64,000 bases of DNA from CAVRTJ01 sp964507185 (GTDB taxonomy: Bacteria > Acidobacteriota > UBA4820 > DSQY01): the NCBI GenBank assembly GCA_964507185.1, contig CAZDOY010000005.1, positions 52,254 through 116,253 of the forward strand. The letters run 5' to 3'. The translations under genes were made by a program, and so were the position numbers. The first letter of the stretch is position 1; each line of letters opens with the position of its first letter. Positions 1-8,549 of this stretch are shown in pieces. The notes below the pieces were generated by a model. It searched no databases and was not told where the DNA came from. It saw only the letters and a program-made list of their open reading frames with translations.

Positions 1-2
1 GA

Positions 3-137
3 CTGAGCACGGAGATGGTGGAGCGGCTTTCCGTGGTCAGACCGGAGACCCTCGACCAGGCTTCACGCATTCCGGGCGTGACGGCCGCGGCGCTCATGAT
101 CCTCAGGCTTGCCGTCGAGAAGAGAGAAGGACGATAG
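3..137 (+). CDS. mnmG: MnmG (GidA), C-terminal fragment
   Basis: Only the last 44 codons lie in the window; the gene begins before base 1. The peptide contains RPETLDQASRIPGVT, the conserved helical C-terminal segment of MnmG, the FAD enzyme that with MnmE modifies U34 of some tRNAs. The stop TAG is at 135-137, one base before the rsmG start, the usual mnmG-rsmG arrangement in bacteria. The rest of the protein cannot be judged, but the C-terminal motif and the gene order make the call firm. Confidence 0.85.
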   Translation: MSTEMVERLSVVRPETLDQASRIPGVTAAALMILRLAVEKREGR

Positions 138-138
138 C

Positions 139-720
139 ATGGATCCACGGATTCAGGACTACCTTGAAATGCTTTTCAAGTGGAACCGGGCCGTGAACCT
201 CACTGCGTTCACCTCCATCGAAGACGCCTTAAGACATGGCGTGCAGCCATCGCTGGCGGCCTCCGGTTACCTGCCGCAGGGGGCGCGAGTCGTCGACATC
301 GGAAGCGGGGGCGGATTCCCCGCCATCCCGCTCGCGTTGACGAGACCGGACCTGTCGTTCGTGCTGGCCGAACCGTCCCGGGCGAAGACCGTGTTTCTGA
401 AGGAAATCGCCTGGAAGTACGGGCTCCCTGTCACCGTAGAAAACAAGACGGCCGACGAGCTTCTGGCCCGGGGCGAAGCCTGGGATGCCGCGACGGTCCG
501 CGGGCTGCACCTCAAACGGGGTCTCATTAAGAGAATCCAGCGTGGACTCGTCCCGGACGGTGTTCTTCTCGTATGGACCGGGGGCGAACGGCGTTCGGAC
601 TATGAAAAATGGCTGGCGAGCGACGGGTGGGAGGTCACGAGCACCCCGCTCGAAGACGCCTCCAACGTTCTGATCAAAGCCGATGTTCCACGTGGAACAT
701 CCCGGTTCCGCCGCCCGTAG
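139..720 (+). CDS. rsmG: 16S rRNA m7G527 methyltransferase RsmG
   Basis: RsmG (GidB) methylates N7 of G527 in 16S rRNA using S-adenosylmethionine. The 193-residue product has the SAM loop VVDIGSGGGFPAIPLAL and a preceding WNRAVNLTAFT motif, both typical of the family. I chose ATG 139 because AGAAGG lies about 8 bases upstream and it follows the mnmG stop directly; an in-frame start at 109 would overlap mnmG. The last codons (DVPRGTSR) are encoded by a parS palindrome, so this C-terminal end is shaped by a DNA site rather than by protein function. Length is slightly short for the family (about 205-240). It is probably co-transcribed with mnmG. Confidence 0.93.
   Translation: MDPRIQDYLEMLFKWNRAVNLTAFTSIEDALRHGVQPSLAASGYLPQGARVVDIGSGGGFPAIPLALTRPDLSFVLAEPSRAKTVFLKEIAWKYGLPVTVENKTADELLARGEAWDAATVRGLHLKRGLIKRIQRGLVPDGVLLVWTGGERRSDYEKWLASDGWEVTSTPLEDASNVLIKADVPRGTSRFRRP
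684..699. promoter_or_regulatory. parS: parS centromere site
   Basis: The 16-base sequence TGTTCCACGTGGAACA is a perfect palindrome (18 bases if flanking A and T are counted, 683-700) and matches the well-known bacterial parS consensus TGTTYCACGTGRAACA. It lies in the last codons of rsmG, about 150 bases upstream of parA, a common position for parS in chromosomal ParABS systems. It should be bound by the ParB encoded at 1604-2449. I found no second exact copy by eye in this window. Confidence 0.93.
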
Positions 721-849
721 AAACCTGGCGGGGCGCCTCACATCTCCCCGCTCGGCAGACAAGACAGAATAAAACGGCCGTTCGGCCGATACCGCGCACT
801 TTCCGCGATCCCTCTCGGTGTGGTACAAAGGACAGCTTGGAGGTAAAAC

Positions 850-1614
850 GTGGGTCAAGTTATCGCCGTAGCGAACCAGAAGGGCGGGGTGGGCAAGACG
901 ACCACCGTCATCAACCTGGGGGCCTCCCTCGCGGCAGCGGAGAAGAACGTCCTGCTCGTGGACTTCGACCCCCAGGCCAACTGTACATCGGGACTTGCCA
1001 TGTCCACAGGGGACGAAAGGGCGGACATATACGGAGTGCTTTCGGGTTCGGTCAGCGCCGCGGATGCCGTGATCACGTGCGGGTTGCCCCACCTCTACCT
1101 TTTGCCGGGGTCCATATCGCTCGCCGGCGCGGAGGTCGAGCTGGCGGGCTTCGAGAACAGGGAGTACGTTCTCAAGAAAATATTCGAACCGCTGAGGGCG
1201 GAATATGACTATATTTTGATTGACTGCCCACCGTCTCTGGGGCTGCTCACCCTGAACGCTCTTGTTGCGGCCGACAGGGTTCTGATTCCGATTCAGGCTG
1301 AGTTTTTCGCCATGCAGGGCGTGACGCTTTTGCTGAGAACGCTCGAGCGCGTGAGAGAGGCGCTGAATCCGGAGCTGGCCATCGGGGGCGTGTTGATCAC
1401 AATGGTCGATGAACGTACAAACCTCGGAAAGCAGGTATCCACTGAAGTACAGCGCTTTTTCGGGCAAAAGGTATTTCACACCGCCATACCCAGGAACGTG
1501 CGGCTCGCCGAAGCCCCCTCCTTCGGAAAGCCCGCCATCCTGTACGATATTGCCTCCAGGGGCGCCCAGTCGTACCTGCAGATGGCGAGGGAGTTTTTGT
1601 GCAATGAGCCCTAA
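850..1614 (+). CDS. parA: Chromosome partitioning ATPase ParA (Soj)
   Basis: ParA is a deviant Walker ATPase that forms nucleoid-bound gradients and moves ParB-parS complexes to segregate replication origins. The 254-residue protein begins with the deviant Walker A motif NQKGGVGKTTT (residues 9-19, signature lysine present), followed by LLVDFDPQAN (Walker A') and YILIDCPPSLG (Walker B). The start is GTG 850, with GGAGGT at 839-844 six bases upstream. The 129-base gap from rsmG probably contains its promoter, though I see no strong -35/-10 pair. Its stop overlaps the parB start by 11 bases, indicating translational coupling. Confidence 0.96.
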   Translation: MGQVIAVANQKGGVGKTTTVINLGASLAAAEKNVLLVDFDPQANCTSGLAMSTGDERADIYGVLSGSVSAADAVITCGLPHLYLLPGSISLAGAEVELAGFENREYVLKKIFEPLRAEYDYILIDCPPSLGLLTLNALVAADRVLIPIQAEFFAMQGVTLLLRTLERVREALNPELAIGGVLITMVDERTNLGKQVSTEVQRFFGQKVFHTAIPRNVRLAEAPSFGKPAILYDIASRGAQSYLQMAREFLCNEP

Positions 1615-2449
1615 AAAGGCCTTGGGACGGGGATTGGATGCGCTCATGAACGCGCCGGGACCGGAGCCCCGAAGGGTCCTGGAGGTGGAAGTCCACAGGT
1701 TGCACCCCAATCCCAGGCAACCCCGGAACCAGTTCGACAACGACCATCTGGGCGAGCTTGCACAGTCCATCAAGGAAAACGGCGTGCTTCAGCCGATTCT
1801 CGTGCGGCCTCACGATGGCGGCTACGAGATCATAGCTGGAGAGAGACGGTGGCGGGCCGCGCAGAAGGCCGGGTTGCAGAGGGTTCCGGTATTGATCAAG
1901 GAAGTCGCCGACTCGCAGCTTCTCGAGCTGGCCCTCGTGGAGAACCTCCAGCGAGAAGACCTGAATCCGGTCGAAGAGGCACGCGCCTACCAGGTCCTGA
2001 CGGGCGAAATAGGTATGACCCAGGAAGAGGTGGCCGCGAGGGTCGGCAAGGACAGGACGACGGTGGCCAACATGCTGCGGCTCCTCAGCCTGTCGGAGAA
2101 GGCCCTGGAAGCCCTTGAGGCGCAGATCATCAGCGTCGGGCACGCCAAGGCGATCCTCTCGCGGAGGCGCCGCGAAGAACAGGACAGGCTCCTGACGGCC
2201 ATCGTCGGAAAGGGCCTCTCCGTCAGGGCTGCGGAAATCTACCAACCGGGGACAGCCGGCAAGCGAGCGGGCAGGCCCGAGCAGGACCCCGATACGAAAG
2301 AGGCTGCGCAGAGCATAGCCCGCCTCGTCGGGTTGCCCGTCGAAATCAGAAGGAAGAAGTCGGGCGGCGAAATGGCCATCAGGTTCAGCAACGAGCAGGA
2401 GCTGCAGCACCTTTTCGAATGGCTGCACGGGGATTCCAGGAGAAGTTGA
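1604..2449 (+). CDS. parB: Chromosome partitioning protein ParB (Spo0J)
   Basis: ParB binds parS, spreads as a CTP-gated clamp and loads SMC. The 281-residue protein has the CTPase/clamp signature GERRWRA (residues 79-85), ENLQREDLNP (113-122), and a helix-turn-helix at about 138-158 (GMTQEEVAARVGKDRTTVANML). The C-terminal 50 residues form the expected dimerisation region after a charged linker. ATG 1604 gives the canonical N-terminus MSPKKALGRGLDAL, which interacts with ParA, and lies inside the parA 3' end; a longer in-frame reading upstream is not credible. The cognate parS is at 684-699. Confidence 0.96.
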   Translation: MSPKKALGRGLDALMNAPGPEPRRVLEVEVHRLHPNPRQPRNQFDNDHLGELAQSIKENGVLQPILVRPHDGGYEIIAGERRWRAAQKAGLQRVPVLIKEVADSQLLELALVENLQREDLNPVEEARAYQVLTGEIGMTQEEVAARVGKDRTTVANMLRLLSLSEKALEALEAQIISVGHAKAILSRRRREEQDRLLTAIVGKGLSVRAAEIYQPGTAGKRAGRPEQDPDTKEAAQSIARLVGLPVEIRRKKSGGEMAIRFSNEQELQHLFEWLHGDSRRS

Positions 2450-2451
2450 CG

Positions 2452-2889
2452 ATGGGAAAGAAACCGGTTGAAATCGGACAGATCGGCGGCATGCTCGGAG
2501 ACGGCGTAGTCATGGAAGGGACCCTCACCTTCAGCCAGACATTCCGGGTGGACGGGGAATTCAAGGGAAAGGTCCTGCGCTCGGACCGCCTCGTGGTGGG
2601 CGAAAAGGGCAAGGTGAACGGCGAGATCGAGGTGAACAGTCTGGTCGTTTACGGCCGTGTCGACGGCCAGGTAAAGGTCAAGGGTTCGGTCGAAGTCCAC
2701 CCCAAGGGACGGATCGTGGGGGAACTCGAAATGTCTTCACCCAACCTGTCGGTCATGGAAGGCGGCTTCCTCGAAGGGACGCTCAAAATGAGTGGCGCGG
2801 CCCAGCCGGGAGACGGTAAGCAGTCCGTCAAGCCAGGCAATTCCGGGGGTCAGCCGGGGCAGAATGACAAGCAGGGCGGAAAGTCATGA
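2452..2889 (+). CDS. Bactofilin (polymer-forming cytoskeletal protein)
   Basis: Bactofilins polymerise without nucleotide into beta-helical filaments that scaffold cell-shape, polar or chromosome-positioning machinery. The 145-residue product has the short N-terminal tail, then a repetitive beta-helix core (about residues 25-110) with VDGEFKGKV, VNGEIEVNSLVVYGRVDG and KGRIVGELE, and a disordered Gly/Gln/Lys-rich tail (about 115-145). ATG 2452 has AGGAGAAG upstream and begins 2 bases after parB. The location directly behind parAB is suggestive, because in Myxococcus xanthus bactofilins BacNOP position the ParABS machinery; a similar role here is inference. Its stop overlaps the next start in ATGA. 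Confidence 0.92.
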   Translation: MGKKPVEIGQIGGMLGDGVVMEGTLTFSQTFRVDGEFKGKVLRSDRLVVGEKGKVNGEIEVNSLVVYGRVDGQVKVKGSVEVHPKGRIVGELEMSSPNLSVMEGGFLEGTLKMSGAAQPGDGKQSVKPGNSGGQPGQNDKQGGKS

Positions 2890-4175
2890 TCAGGGCCTCC
2901 GCACCGTCCCGCGCGAAGTCCGAGATCACTTACCGCAAGAGAAGAGACGCGGCCGCTCGCAGGCTCCTCAAGGATGCGTCAGGACGCAGGGGCATCGCCC
3001 TCTTTTTCTCGGGCAGCGAGACGGGTCTGGACAGGTTCGAGCCCGATCCCTCGTTCTACTACCTGACAGGCATCGACGGCCCAGACGCCGTGCTTCTCTT
3101 TCTCCTCACCGGCGACAAAGCGCAGGAGATGCTGCTCTTGAGGCCGTCGGATCCGGGCCAGGAAAGGTGGACCGGCAAGGTCCTGGCGGCGGGCGGCCAG
3201 ACTCCATCGGCAGAGCCGGACGCCGCCAGGCGGAGGGCGATGCGTGAAACGGGCGCCCGGAACATCGCTACGTCGTACGAGCTCGACGCCGCGCTCGTTC
3301 GCCCGCTGCGGGACGCGGAGCTGGTCTATCTGGACTTTCCCGTCGAAGGCCTGGGCGCCCCCATCGGTACCGTGCACGGCTTCTACGAAAGACTGAAGAG
3401 CCGGTGTCCTCATCTGGAGGTGAGGCACGGCGGACGAATCGTCGCCGAGCTACGCCGGATAAAGGGGCCGGAAGAGCTTGCGCTCATGGATGCCGCCATG
3501 GCCATCACGGACGAGGCCCACGCCGCCATCCTCAGGCACCTCGCTCCGGGTATGTACGAATATGAGGTGCAAGCCATCCTGGAGTACGTATTCCGGGCTT
3601 CCGGCGCAGAATCGTGCGCGTTCCCTTCCATTATAGGATCGGGACCGAACAGCTGCGTCCTGCACTATTCAAAGAACGACAGGCGAATGGGTGAAGGCGA
3701 CCTCGTGGTCTGCGACATAGGCTGCCGGAAGGACTACTACTGCGCGGACATTACGAGAACGCTGCCCGTATCGGGCCGGTTCACCCGACGCCAGGCCAAG
3801 GTTTACGAAACGGTACTGGCGGCGCACGACGCCGCAGTCGCCGCAGCGCGCCCCGGCGTGCAGGTCAAGGACGTCCACAAGGCCGCATACGATTATATAA
3901 AACAAGCCGGTTTTGAGAAGTACTTCTTCCATGGAACCAGCCATTATCTAGGTATCGAGGCGCACGACGTCGGCTCATACGACCCTCCCCTGGAACCCGG
4001 CGTGGTCATCACCGTGGAGCCGGGCATCTACATCGCCTCGGAGAACATCGGCGTGCGCATCGAGGACGATGTGGTCATTACGGAAGACGGGGCCCGGCTC
4101 ATGACGCACGCTCCCAGAACCGTGGCCGATATCGAAAAGGCAATGTCTACAAAACGTAAACAGATAGTAATATAA
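2886..4175 (+). CDS. M24 family aminopeptidase (Xaa-Pro aminopeptidase type)
   Basis: This 429-residue enzyme belongs to the pita-bread metallopeptidases that remove an N-terminal residue before proline. The N-terminal third is an aminopeptidase-P-like creatinase domain (FFSGSETGLDRFEPDPSFYYLTGI). The catalytic domain shows the dimetal ligands: VVCDIG and CADITRT (two Asp), HGTSHYLGIEAHDVG (His), VEPGIYI (Glu) and RIEDDVVIT (Glu). ATG 2886 overlaps the bactofilin stop by 4 bases, so it is probably the last gene of the parAB-bactofilin operon. It converges with glmS 53 bases downstream. A strict PepP assignment versus another Xaa-Pro dipeptidase or aminopeptidase cannot be made from motifs alone. 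Confidence 0.9.
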   Translation: MIRASAPSRAKSEITYRKRRDAAARRLLKDASGRRGIALFFSGSETGLDRFEPDPSFYYLTGIDGPDAVLLFLLTGDKAQEMLLLRPSDPGQERWTGKVLAAGGQTPSAEPDAARRRAMRETGARNIATSYELDAALVRPLRDAELVYLDFPVEGLGAPIGTVHGFYERLKSRCPHLEVRHGGRIVAELRRIKGPEELALMDAAMAITDEAHAAILRHLAPGMYEYEVQAILEYVFRASGAESCAFPSIIGSGPNSCVLHYSKNDRRMGEGDLVVCDIGCRKDYYCADITRTLPVSGRFTRRQAKVYETVLAAHDAAVAAARPGVQVKDVHKAAYDYIKQAGFEKYFFHGTSHYLGIEAHDVGSYDPPLEPGVVITVEPGIYIASENIGVRIEDDVVITEDGARLMTHAPRTVADIEKAMSTKRKQIVI

Positions 4176-4227
4176 AAGCTGTTTTGCGTGTTGACCGCCG
4201 GCCTGTACGAGCCTCCTCCGAGCCGCC

Positions 4228-6054
4228 CTACTCCACGGTGACGCTCTTGGCCAGATTGCGGGGCTGGTCCACGTCTGCGCCCCGCTTCACGGCGATGTGG
4301 TAGGCGAGCAACTGCAGCGGAACGACCGTCAGCACGGGCATGAGCATGGGGTCGCAGGCAGGAATGAGGAACACCTCATCCGCCACCTCTCGGATCTTCT
4401 CGTCCTCCGCGTTGCAAACCGCGAGAACCCTTCCGTCCCTCGCCTTGACCTCTTCCAGGTTGGAAACGAGCTTTTCGTAAACGGCGTCCTTCGGGGCAAC
4501 GGCCACGACCGGCAGATTTTCGTCGATCAGGGCGATCGGACCGTGCTTCATTTCACCGGAGGGGTATCCCTCGGCGTGGATGTAGGAGATCTCCTTGAGC
4601 TTCAAGGCGCCTTCGAGCGCGATCGGGTACTGAATGCCCCGCCCGAGATACAGGAAGTCCCGGAAGCGGCTGTACCTCCTTGCCACGTCCTCGATCTGGT
4701 CCTCGATCTGCAGGACCTGTTCCACGAGGCCCGAAACGTTGGTCAGTGCCTGCAGGGCCGCTGCCATCGTCTCTGCGGGCAGGGAATTGCGCACCTGCCC
4801 CAGGTAAAGAGCGAGAATATTGAGCGCAACGAGCTGGGTCGTGAAGGCCTTGGTCGAAGCCACGCTTATTTCGGGGCCGGCGTGGGTATAAAGGGTCCCC
4901 TCCGCTTCCCGCGTGATCATGCTCCCTACCACGTTGCATATCGCCATGGTATGGGCGCCCCTGGCCTTTGCCTCCCGAAGTGCGGCGATCGTATCGGCGG
5001 TCTCTCCCGATTGGGTCACGAAGATGCACAGTGTGCTGTCGTCCACCATCGGGTCGCGATACCGGAATTCGGATCCGTAATCCACTTCGGCGTGTACCTT
5101 GGCGATGTTCTCGATCATGTAGCGACCGCACAGGGTGGCATGCCACGAGGTGCCGCAGGCCACCAGAACAACCCGCGAGATGTCCTGCAGGACGTCCGGC
5201 GACACCTCCAGTTCTTCGAGAAAGACCTGGTTCCGGTCCAGGGAAATCCGCCCCATGAGCGTATCCGCGATGGCCCTGGGCTGCTCGTATATCTCCTTCT
5301 GCATGAAATGTTTGAACCCGGCCTTCTCAGCTTGAATGGGATCCCACGTGATGCGGGTGGGGTTCTTGGTTCTCGAAACACCCTGAAAGTCCGTAAAGCG
5401 TATGTTTTCGCTGGTCACGACGGCGATTTCCCCGTCGTCCAGAAAAATCATGTCCCGCGTGTGGCTCAAGATGGCGGGAATGTCGCTGGCGACGAAGTTC
5501 TCGCCCCGCCCCAGGCCGACGACCAAGGGGGGGCCCATCCGTGCGACCACTATGCGATCGGGATCCCGGGTGCTCGCCGCCGCGAGGGCGAAAATGCCAT
5601 GCAATCTGACGGCTACGGCCTGCATGGCAGATTCGAGGTCATCCCCTTGGTCCTCCAGGAGGTGGGCGACGATCTCCGTATCCGTCTCGGTGCGGAACGT
5701 GTGGCCCTTTGCCAGCAACTCTTCCTTGAGCGCGAGGTAGTTTTCTATGATGCCGTTGTGGACCACCACGACGCTGCCCGTGCAGTCGGTGTGCGGGTGG
5801 GCGTTCTCCTCGGTGGGCCGTCCGTGCGTCGCCCAGCGGGTGTGCCCCAAACCGTAGCTTCCCGACAGGGGATGAAGCCTCAGCTTCTCCTCGAGGTTCA
5901 GGATCTTGCCGGCCGCCCGCTCGCTCTCCATCCCGGCGTGATCGAAAACGGCTATCCCGGCGGAGTCATACCCGCGGTATTCGAGGCGTTTGAGGCCGTC
6001 CATGAGGATGGGAACGGGGTCCTTGGGACCGATGTAACCAACGATTCCACACAT
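4228..6054 (-). CDS. glmS: Glutamine-fructose-6-phosphate aminotransferase GlmS
   Basis: GlmS makes glucosamine-6-phosphate from fructose-6-phosphate and glutamine, the first committed step to UDP-GlcNAc, peptidoglycan and LPS. The 608-residue protein starts MCGIVGYIG, with the catalytic Cys2 of the N-terminal glutaminase domain (about 1-230), followed by a linker and two SIS sugar-isomerase domains (CGTSWHA, VTQSGETADT, SVASTKAFTTQ, EGALKLKEISYIHAEGYPSGEMKHGP). It ends in the usual NLAKSVTVE. The start at 6054 has GGAGG upstream; an open frame extending further upstream in this frame runs into glmU and is spurious. It follows glmU by 80 bases in the same operon. No glmS ribozyme is seen. Confidence 0.97.
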   Translation of the reverse strand: MCGIVGYIGPKDPVPILMDGLKRLEYRGYDSAGIAVFDHAGMESERAAGKILNLEEKLRLHPLSGSYGLGHTRWATHGRPTEENAHPHTDCTGSVVVVHNGIIENYLALKEELLAKGHTFRTETDTEIVAHLLEDQGDDLESAMQAVAVRLHGIFALAAASTRDPDRIVVARMGPPLVVGLGRGENFVASDIPAILSHTRDMIFLDDGEIAVVTSENIRFTDFQGVSRTKNPTRITWDPIQAEKAGFKHFMQKEIYEQPRAIADTLMGRISLDRNQVFLEELEVSPDVLQDISRVVLVACGTSWHATLCGRYMIENIAKVHAEVDYGSEFRYRDPMVDDSTLCIFVTQSGETADTIAALREAKARGAHTMAICNVVGSMITREAEGTLYTHAGPEISVASTKAFTTQLVALNILALYLGQVRNSLPAETMAAALQALTNVSGLVEQVLQIEDQIEDVARRYSRFRDFLYLGRGIQYPIALEGALKLKEISYIHAEGYPSGEMKHGPIALIDENLPVVAVAPKDAVYEKLVSNLEEVKARDGRVLAVCNAEDEKIREVADEVFLIPACDPMLMPVLTVVPLQLLAYHIAVKRGADVDQPRNLAKSVTVE

Positions 6055-6134
6055 GTCAGCCTCCCACACCCATTTTAGGCGAGGACACAAGAGAATGCGA
6101 ACGTGCCCGGCGGGGCGGGGCCGCCAACCGGTGG

Positions 6135-7523
6135 TTAGTCCTTTTTCGGCGGGGCTTTCTTGCGTGAGGCCCAACCCCGGATGTTCTTCTGGGGCGCTCG
6201 GGAAACGGCGAGGGATTCGGCCGGCACATCCTTCGTGATGGTCGTCCCAGCCCCGATGTAGGCCCCGTCTCCCACCGTGACCGGGGCGACCAGTTGCGTG
6301 TCGCTGCCCACGAAAACGCGCTCGCCCAGGACCGTCCTGTGCTTGTTGACCCCGTCGTAGTTGCAGGTAATGGTCCCTGCACCGATGTTGGAGCCGGGCC
6401 CAACGGCGGCGTCGCCCAGGTAGGAAAGGTGGTTCGCCTTCACGCCCCGGCCTAGGACCGCCTTCTTGGTCTCCACGAAATTGCCGAGGTGGACGGAAGG
6501 CCCAAGGTCGGTGCCCTCGCGGGTGCGCGAAAAGGGGCCGATGATGCAGCCCGGCCCCGTCACGGTCTTCTCGAGAACGCAGTTTTCCTTGATCAGGGTC
6601 TCGTCGCCGACGACGCAGTCCGTCAGGGAAGAAAAGCTGCGGACTTCTACGCCCCGGCCGAGCGCAGTGTTCCCGCACAGCTTGACGAAGGGGTGCAGCA
6701 CGACACCCAGGCCGAGGCTGACGCCGCTTTCGATCCAGGCGGTGTCAGGATCCATGACCGTCGTGCCCAGGGCCATCCAGCTTTCGATAATGCGGTGACG
6801 AAGGGCGCGGGTCGCCCTGGCCAGCTCCGCCTGCGTATTGATTCCCAGCCACGGTTCGGGATCCGCCGCGTCGAAGGTGAGAAAGGCCAAGTTTTCTTTG
6901 TAAAGCAACGCCACCAGGTCCGTGAGGTAGTACTCGTTCTGCGCGTTGGCGCGCCCCAGGCCCTGCAGGTGGTCGAGGACGTCCGGAACCTTGAGAAAAT
7001 ACACCCCCGAATTGACCTCCCGCACGGAGCGTTCGGCCGGACCGGCGTCCTTCTCTTCCACGATCCTGCACAGGGTTCCCCCCTCGTCCCGGACGAGACG
7101 CCCGTACCCCGAAGGGTCGGGAAGGCGGACGCCGACCAGGGCGGCCGGGGCCCCGGACGTGCCGAATGCGTCCCAGAAACGCGCCAGATCGTCGACGGGC
7201 AGGAGCGGAACGTCACCCGCCACGAGCAGCACCTCGGCGGGTCCTTCGGCTTCGAGCACGTCGCGGCAGCACATCAACGCATGGCCCGTTCCGAGCTGGG
7301 GGCTCTGCACCACGGCCCGGGCCCCGAAGGGGACGAGCAGGGGCTCAACGGCTTCCCGCTGGTGGCCGACGACCACGAGGATGCGAGACGCCTCCAATCC
7401 CCGCAGGGATTCAAGGACGTGCGTAAGAACCGGCCTCCCGAGAAGGGGGTGAAGGACCTTGGCGAGGGGCGACTTCATGCGGGTGCCCTGGCCGGCGGCC
7501 AGGACGACTATCAGGCGTTTCAT
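6135..7523 (-). CDS. glmU: Bifunctional UDP-N-acetylglucosamine pyrophosphorylase / GlcN-1-P acetyltransferase GlmU
   Basis: GlmU acetylates glucosamine-1-phosphate and then uridylates it to UDP-GlcNAc. The 462-residue product has the pyrophosphorylase signature LAAGQGTRMKS at residues 8-18, QLGTGHAL, and GDVPLLP, then a C-terminal left-handed beta-helix (about 255-445) with hexapeptide repeats ending in NYDGVNKHRT and GAGTTITKDVP. The ATG at 7523 has GGAGGTTG just upstream and overlaps the yvcK-like stop in ATGA. With glmS next in the operon it completes most of the hexosamine branch; phosphoglucosamine mutase GlmM is not in the window. Confidence 0.96.
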   Translation of the reverse strand: MKRLIVVLAAGQGTRMKSPLAKVLHPLLGRPVLTHVLESLRGLEASRILVVVGHQREAVEPLLVPFGARAVVQSPQLGTGHALMCCRDVLEAEGPAEVLLVAGDVPLLPVDDLARFWDAFGTSGAPAALVGVRLPDPSGYGRLVRDEGGTLCRIVEEKDAGPAERSVREVNSGVYFLKVPDVLDHLQGLGRANAQNEYYLTDLVALLYKENLAFLTFDAADPEPWLGINTQAELARATRALRHRIIESWMALGTTVMDPDTAWIESGVSLGLGVVLHPFVKLCGNTALGRGVEVRSFSSLTDCVVGDETLIKENCVLEKTVTGPGCIIGPFSRTREGTDLGPSVHLGNFVETKKAVLGRGVKANHLSYLGDAAVGPGSNIGAGTITCNYDGVNKHRTVLGERVFVGSDTQLVAPVTVGDGAYIGAGTTITKDVPAESLAVSRAPQKNIRGWASRKKAPPKKD

Positions 7524-8497
7524 GCAACCTCCAAGGCTGATTGGAAAAGGCCGAACACGGCGCGCCTGAGCTTGGCCGGGTCGTGACGGGCATAGAGGTC
7601 TGTCTGCAGGAGATCCGTGTGGATGAGCCGGCATCCGGATGCGGCAAGGCGCTCGTCGTCCACGCGCACGGGTTCGGCGTTGAAGCGCTCGTAGCTTTTC
7701 AGCAGTGCGGCGGGAAAGGGTGCCGAATTGCAGAGAATGGCGTCCATCGACAGGCCGGGCACGTGACTCCGCAGTGCGTCGAGGTGCATCGAAGCGGTGA
7801 AGCCGTCCGTCTCCCCAGGCTGGGTGGTGAGATTGCAGACGTAAACCTTGAAGGCCCTGGATTCGGTCAAGGTCCGGGCCAGCTCGGGCACGAGAAGGTG
7901 CGGGAGAATGGACGTGAAAAGCGAACCCGGTCCCATAAGAACCAGATCGGCTTCTGCAAGCGCATCGCAGGCCTCCGGGAGGGCGCGGCACCCGTCGGGA
8001 TCCAGGTGAAGTCGCTGGATGGGGTAGCCGGACCGGGTGATGGCGGCCTCGCCCCGGACCATGGATCCGTCGGTCAGCTCGGCGACGAGTTGCACATTGT
8101 CGGTCGTGGAAGGAAAGATCCGGCCCTTGATGGCCAGGATGTCGTGCATGTTCTTGACCGCCGAGGCGAAATCTCCCGTAATCTCGGCCAGGCCGGCAAT
8201 GAGCAGGTTGCCCAGAGAGTGGCCCTTCAGTTCCCCCTGCCTGAAGCGGTACTGAAGGAGCGCCTTGAGCATCTCGGGGGCTTCCGAGAGTGCCGCCAGG
8301 CAGTTTCTTATGTCGCCCGGGGGCAGCGTTCCGAGATCCCGCCTGAGCCTCCCGGAGGAGCCGCCGTCATCCATTACGGTGACGATGGCGGTGAGGCCGA
8401 AAGAGTCCTTTCCATCGCCGGAGGGCTTTATCGCTTCGAGCAGGGCCGGCAGCCCCGTTCCTCCTCCTATGGCGACAACGTGTTTGAGCGGTGGCAC
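7520..8497 (-). CDS. YvcK/CofD-like UDP-sugar binding regulator
   Basis: This is a YvcK (gluconeogenesis factor, CofD-like) protein. Bacillus YvcK and mycobacterial CuvA bind UDP-GlcNAc and affect cell shape and peptidoglycan synthesis. The 325-residue product shows IGGGTGLPALLEA near the N-terminus, VTVMDDGGSSGRLRRD, PPGDIRNCLAAL and GHSLGNLL, all hallmark motifs. I selected GTG 8497 because AGAGGA lies 6 bases upstream; another in-frame GTG at 8518 is possible, and an ATG at 8578 would overlap hutI. Placement directly before glmU fits a role tied to UDP-GlcNAc supply. Confidence 0.9.
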   Translation of the reverse strand: MPPLKHVVAIGGGTGLPALLEAIKPSGDGKDSFGLTAIVTVMDDGGSSGRLRRDLGTLPPGDIRNCLAALSEAPEMLKALLQYRFRQGELKGHSLGNLLIAGLAEITGDFASAVKNMHDILAIKGRIFPSTTDNVQLVAELTDGSMVRGEAAITRSGYPIQRLHLDPDGCRALPEACDALAEADLVLMGPGSLFTSILPHLLVPELARTLTESRAFKVYVCNLTTQPGETDGFTASMHLDALRSHVPGLSMDAILCNSAPFPAALLKSYERFNAEPVRVDDERLAASGCRLIHTDLLQTDLYARHDPAKLRRAVFGLFQSALEVA

Positions 8498-8549
8498 CTT
8501 ATTTCCTCTCTTCTTCACCTTGTTTCCGCCCCGCCGGGGGTTCTCCCGA

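Noticed and set aside
229..1773. Long open frame antisense to rsmG, parA and parB
   Set aside because: It lies opposite well-supported genes and its translation has no recognisable motifs; high GC content makes such antisense frames common.
6054..6134. Possible glmS ribozyme or riboswitch upstream of glmS
   Set aside because: The 80-base spacer from glmU is too short for the ribozyme and shows none of its core.
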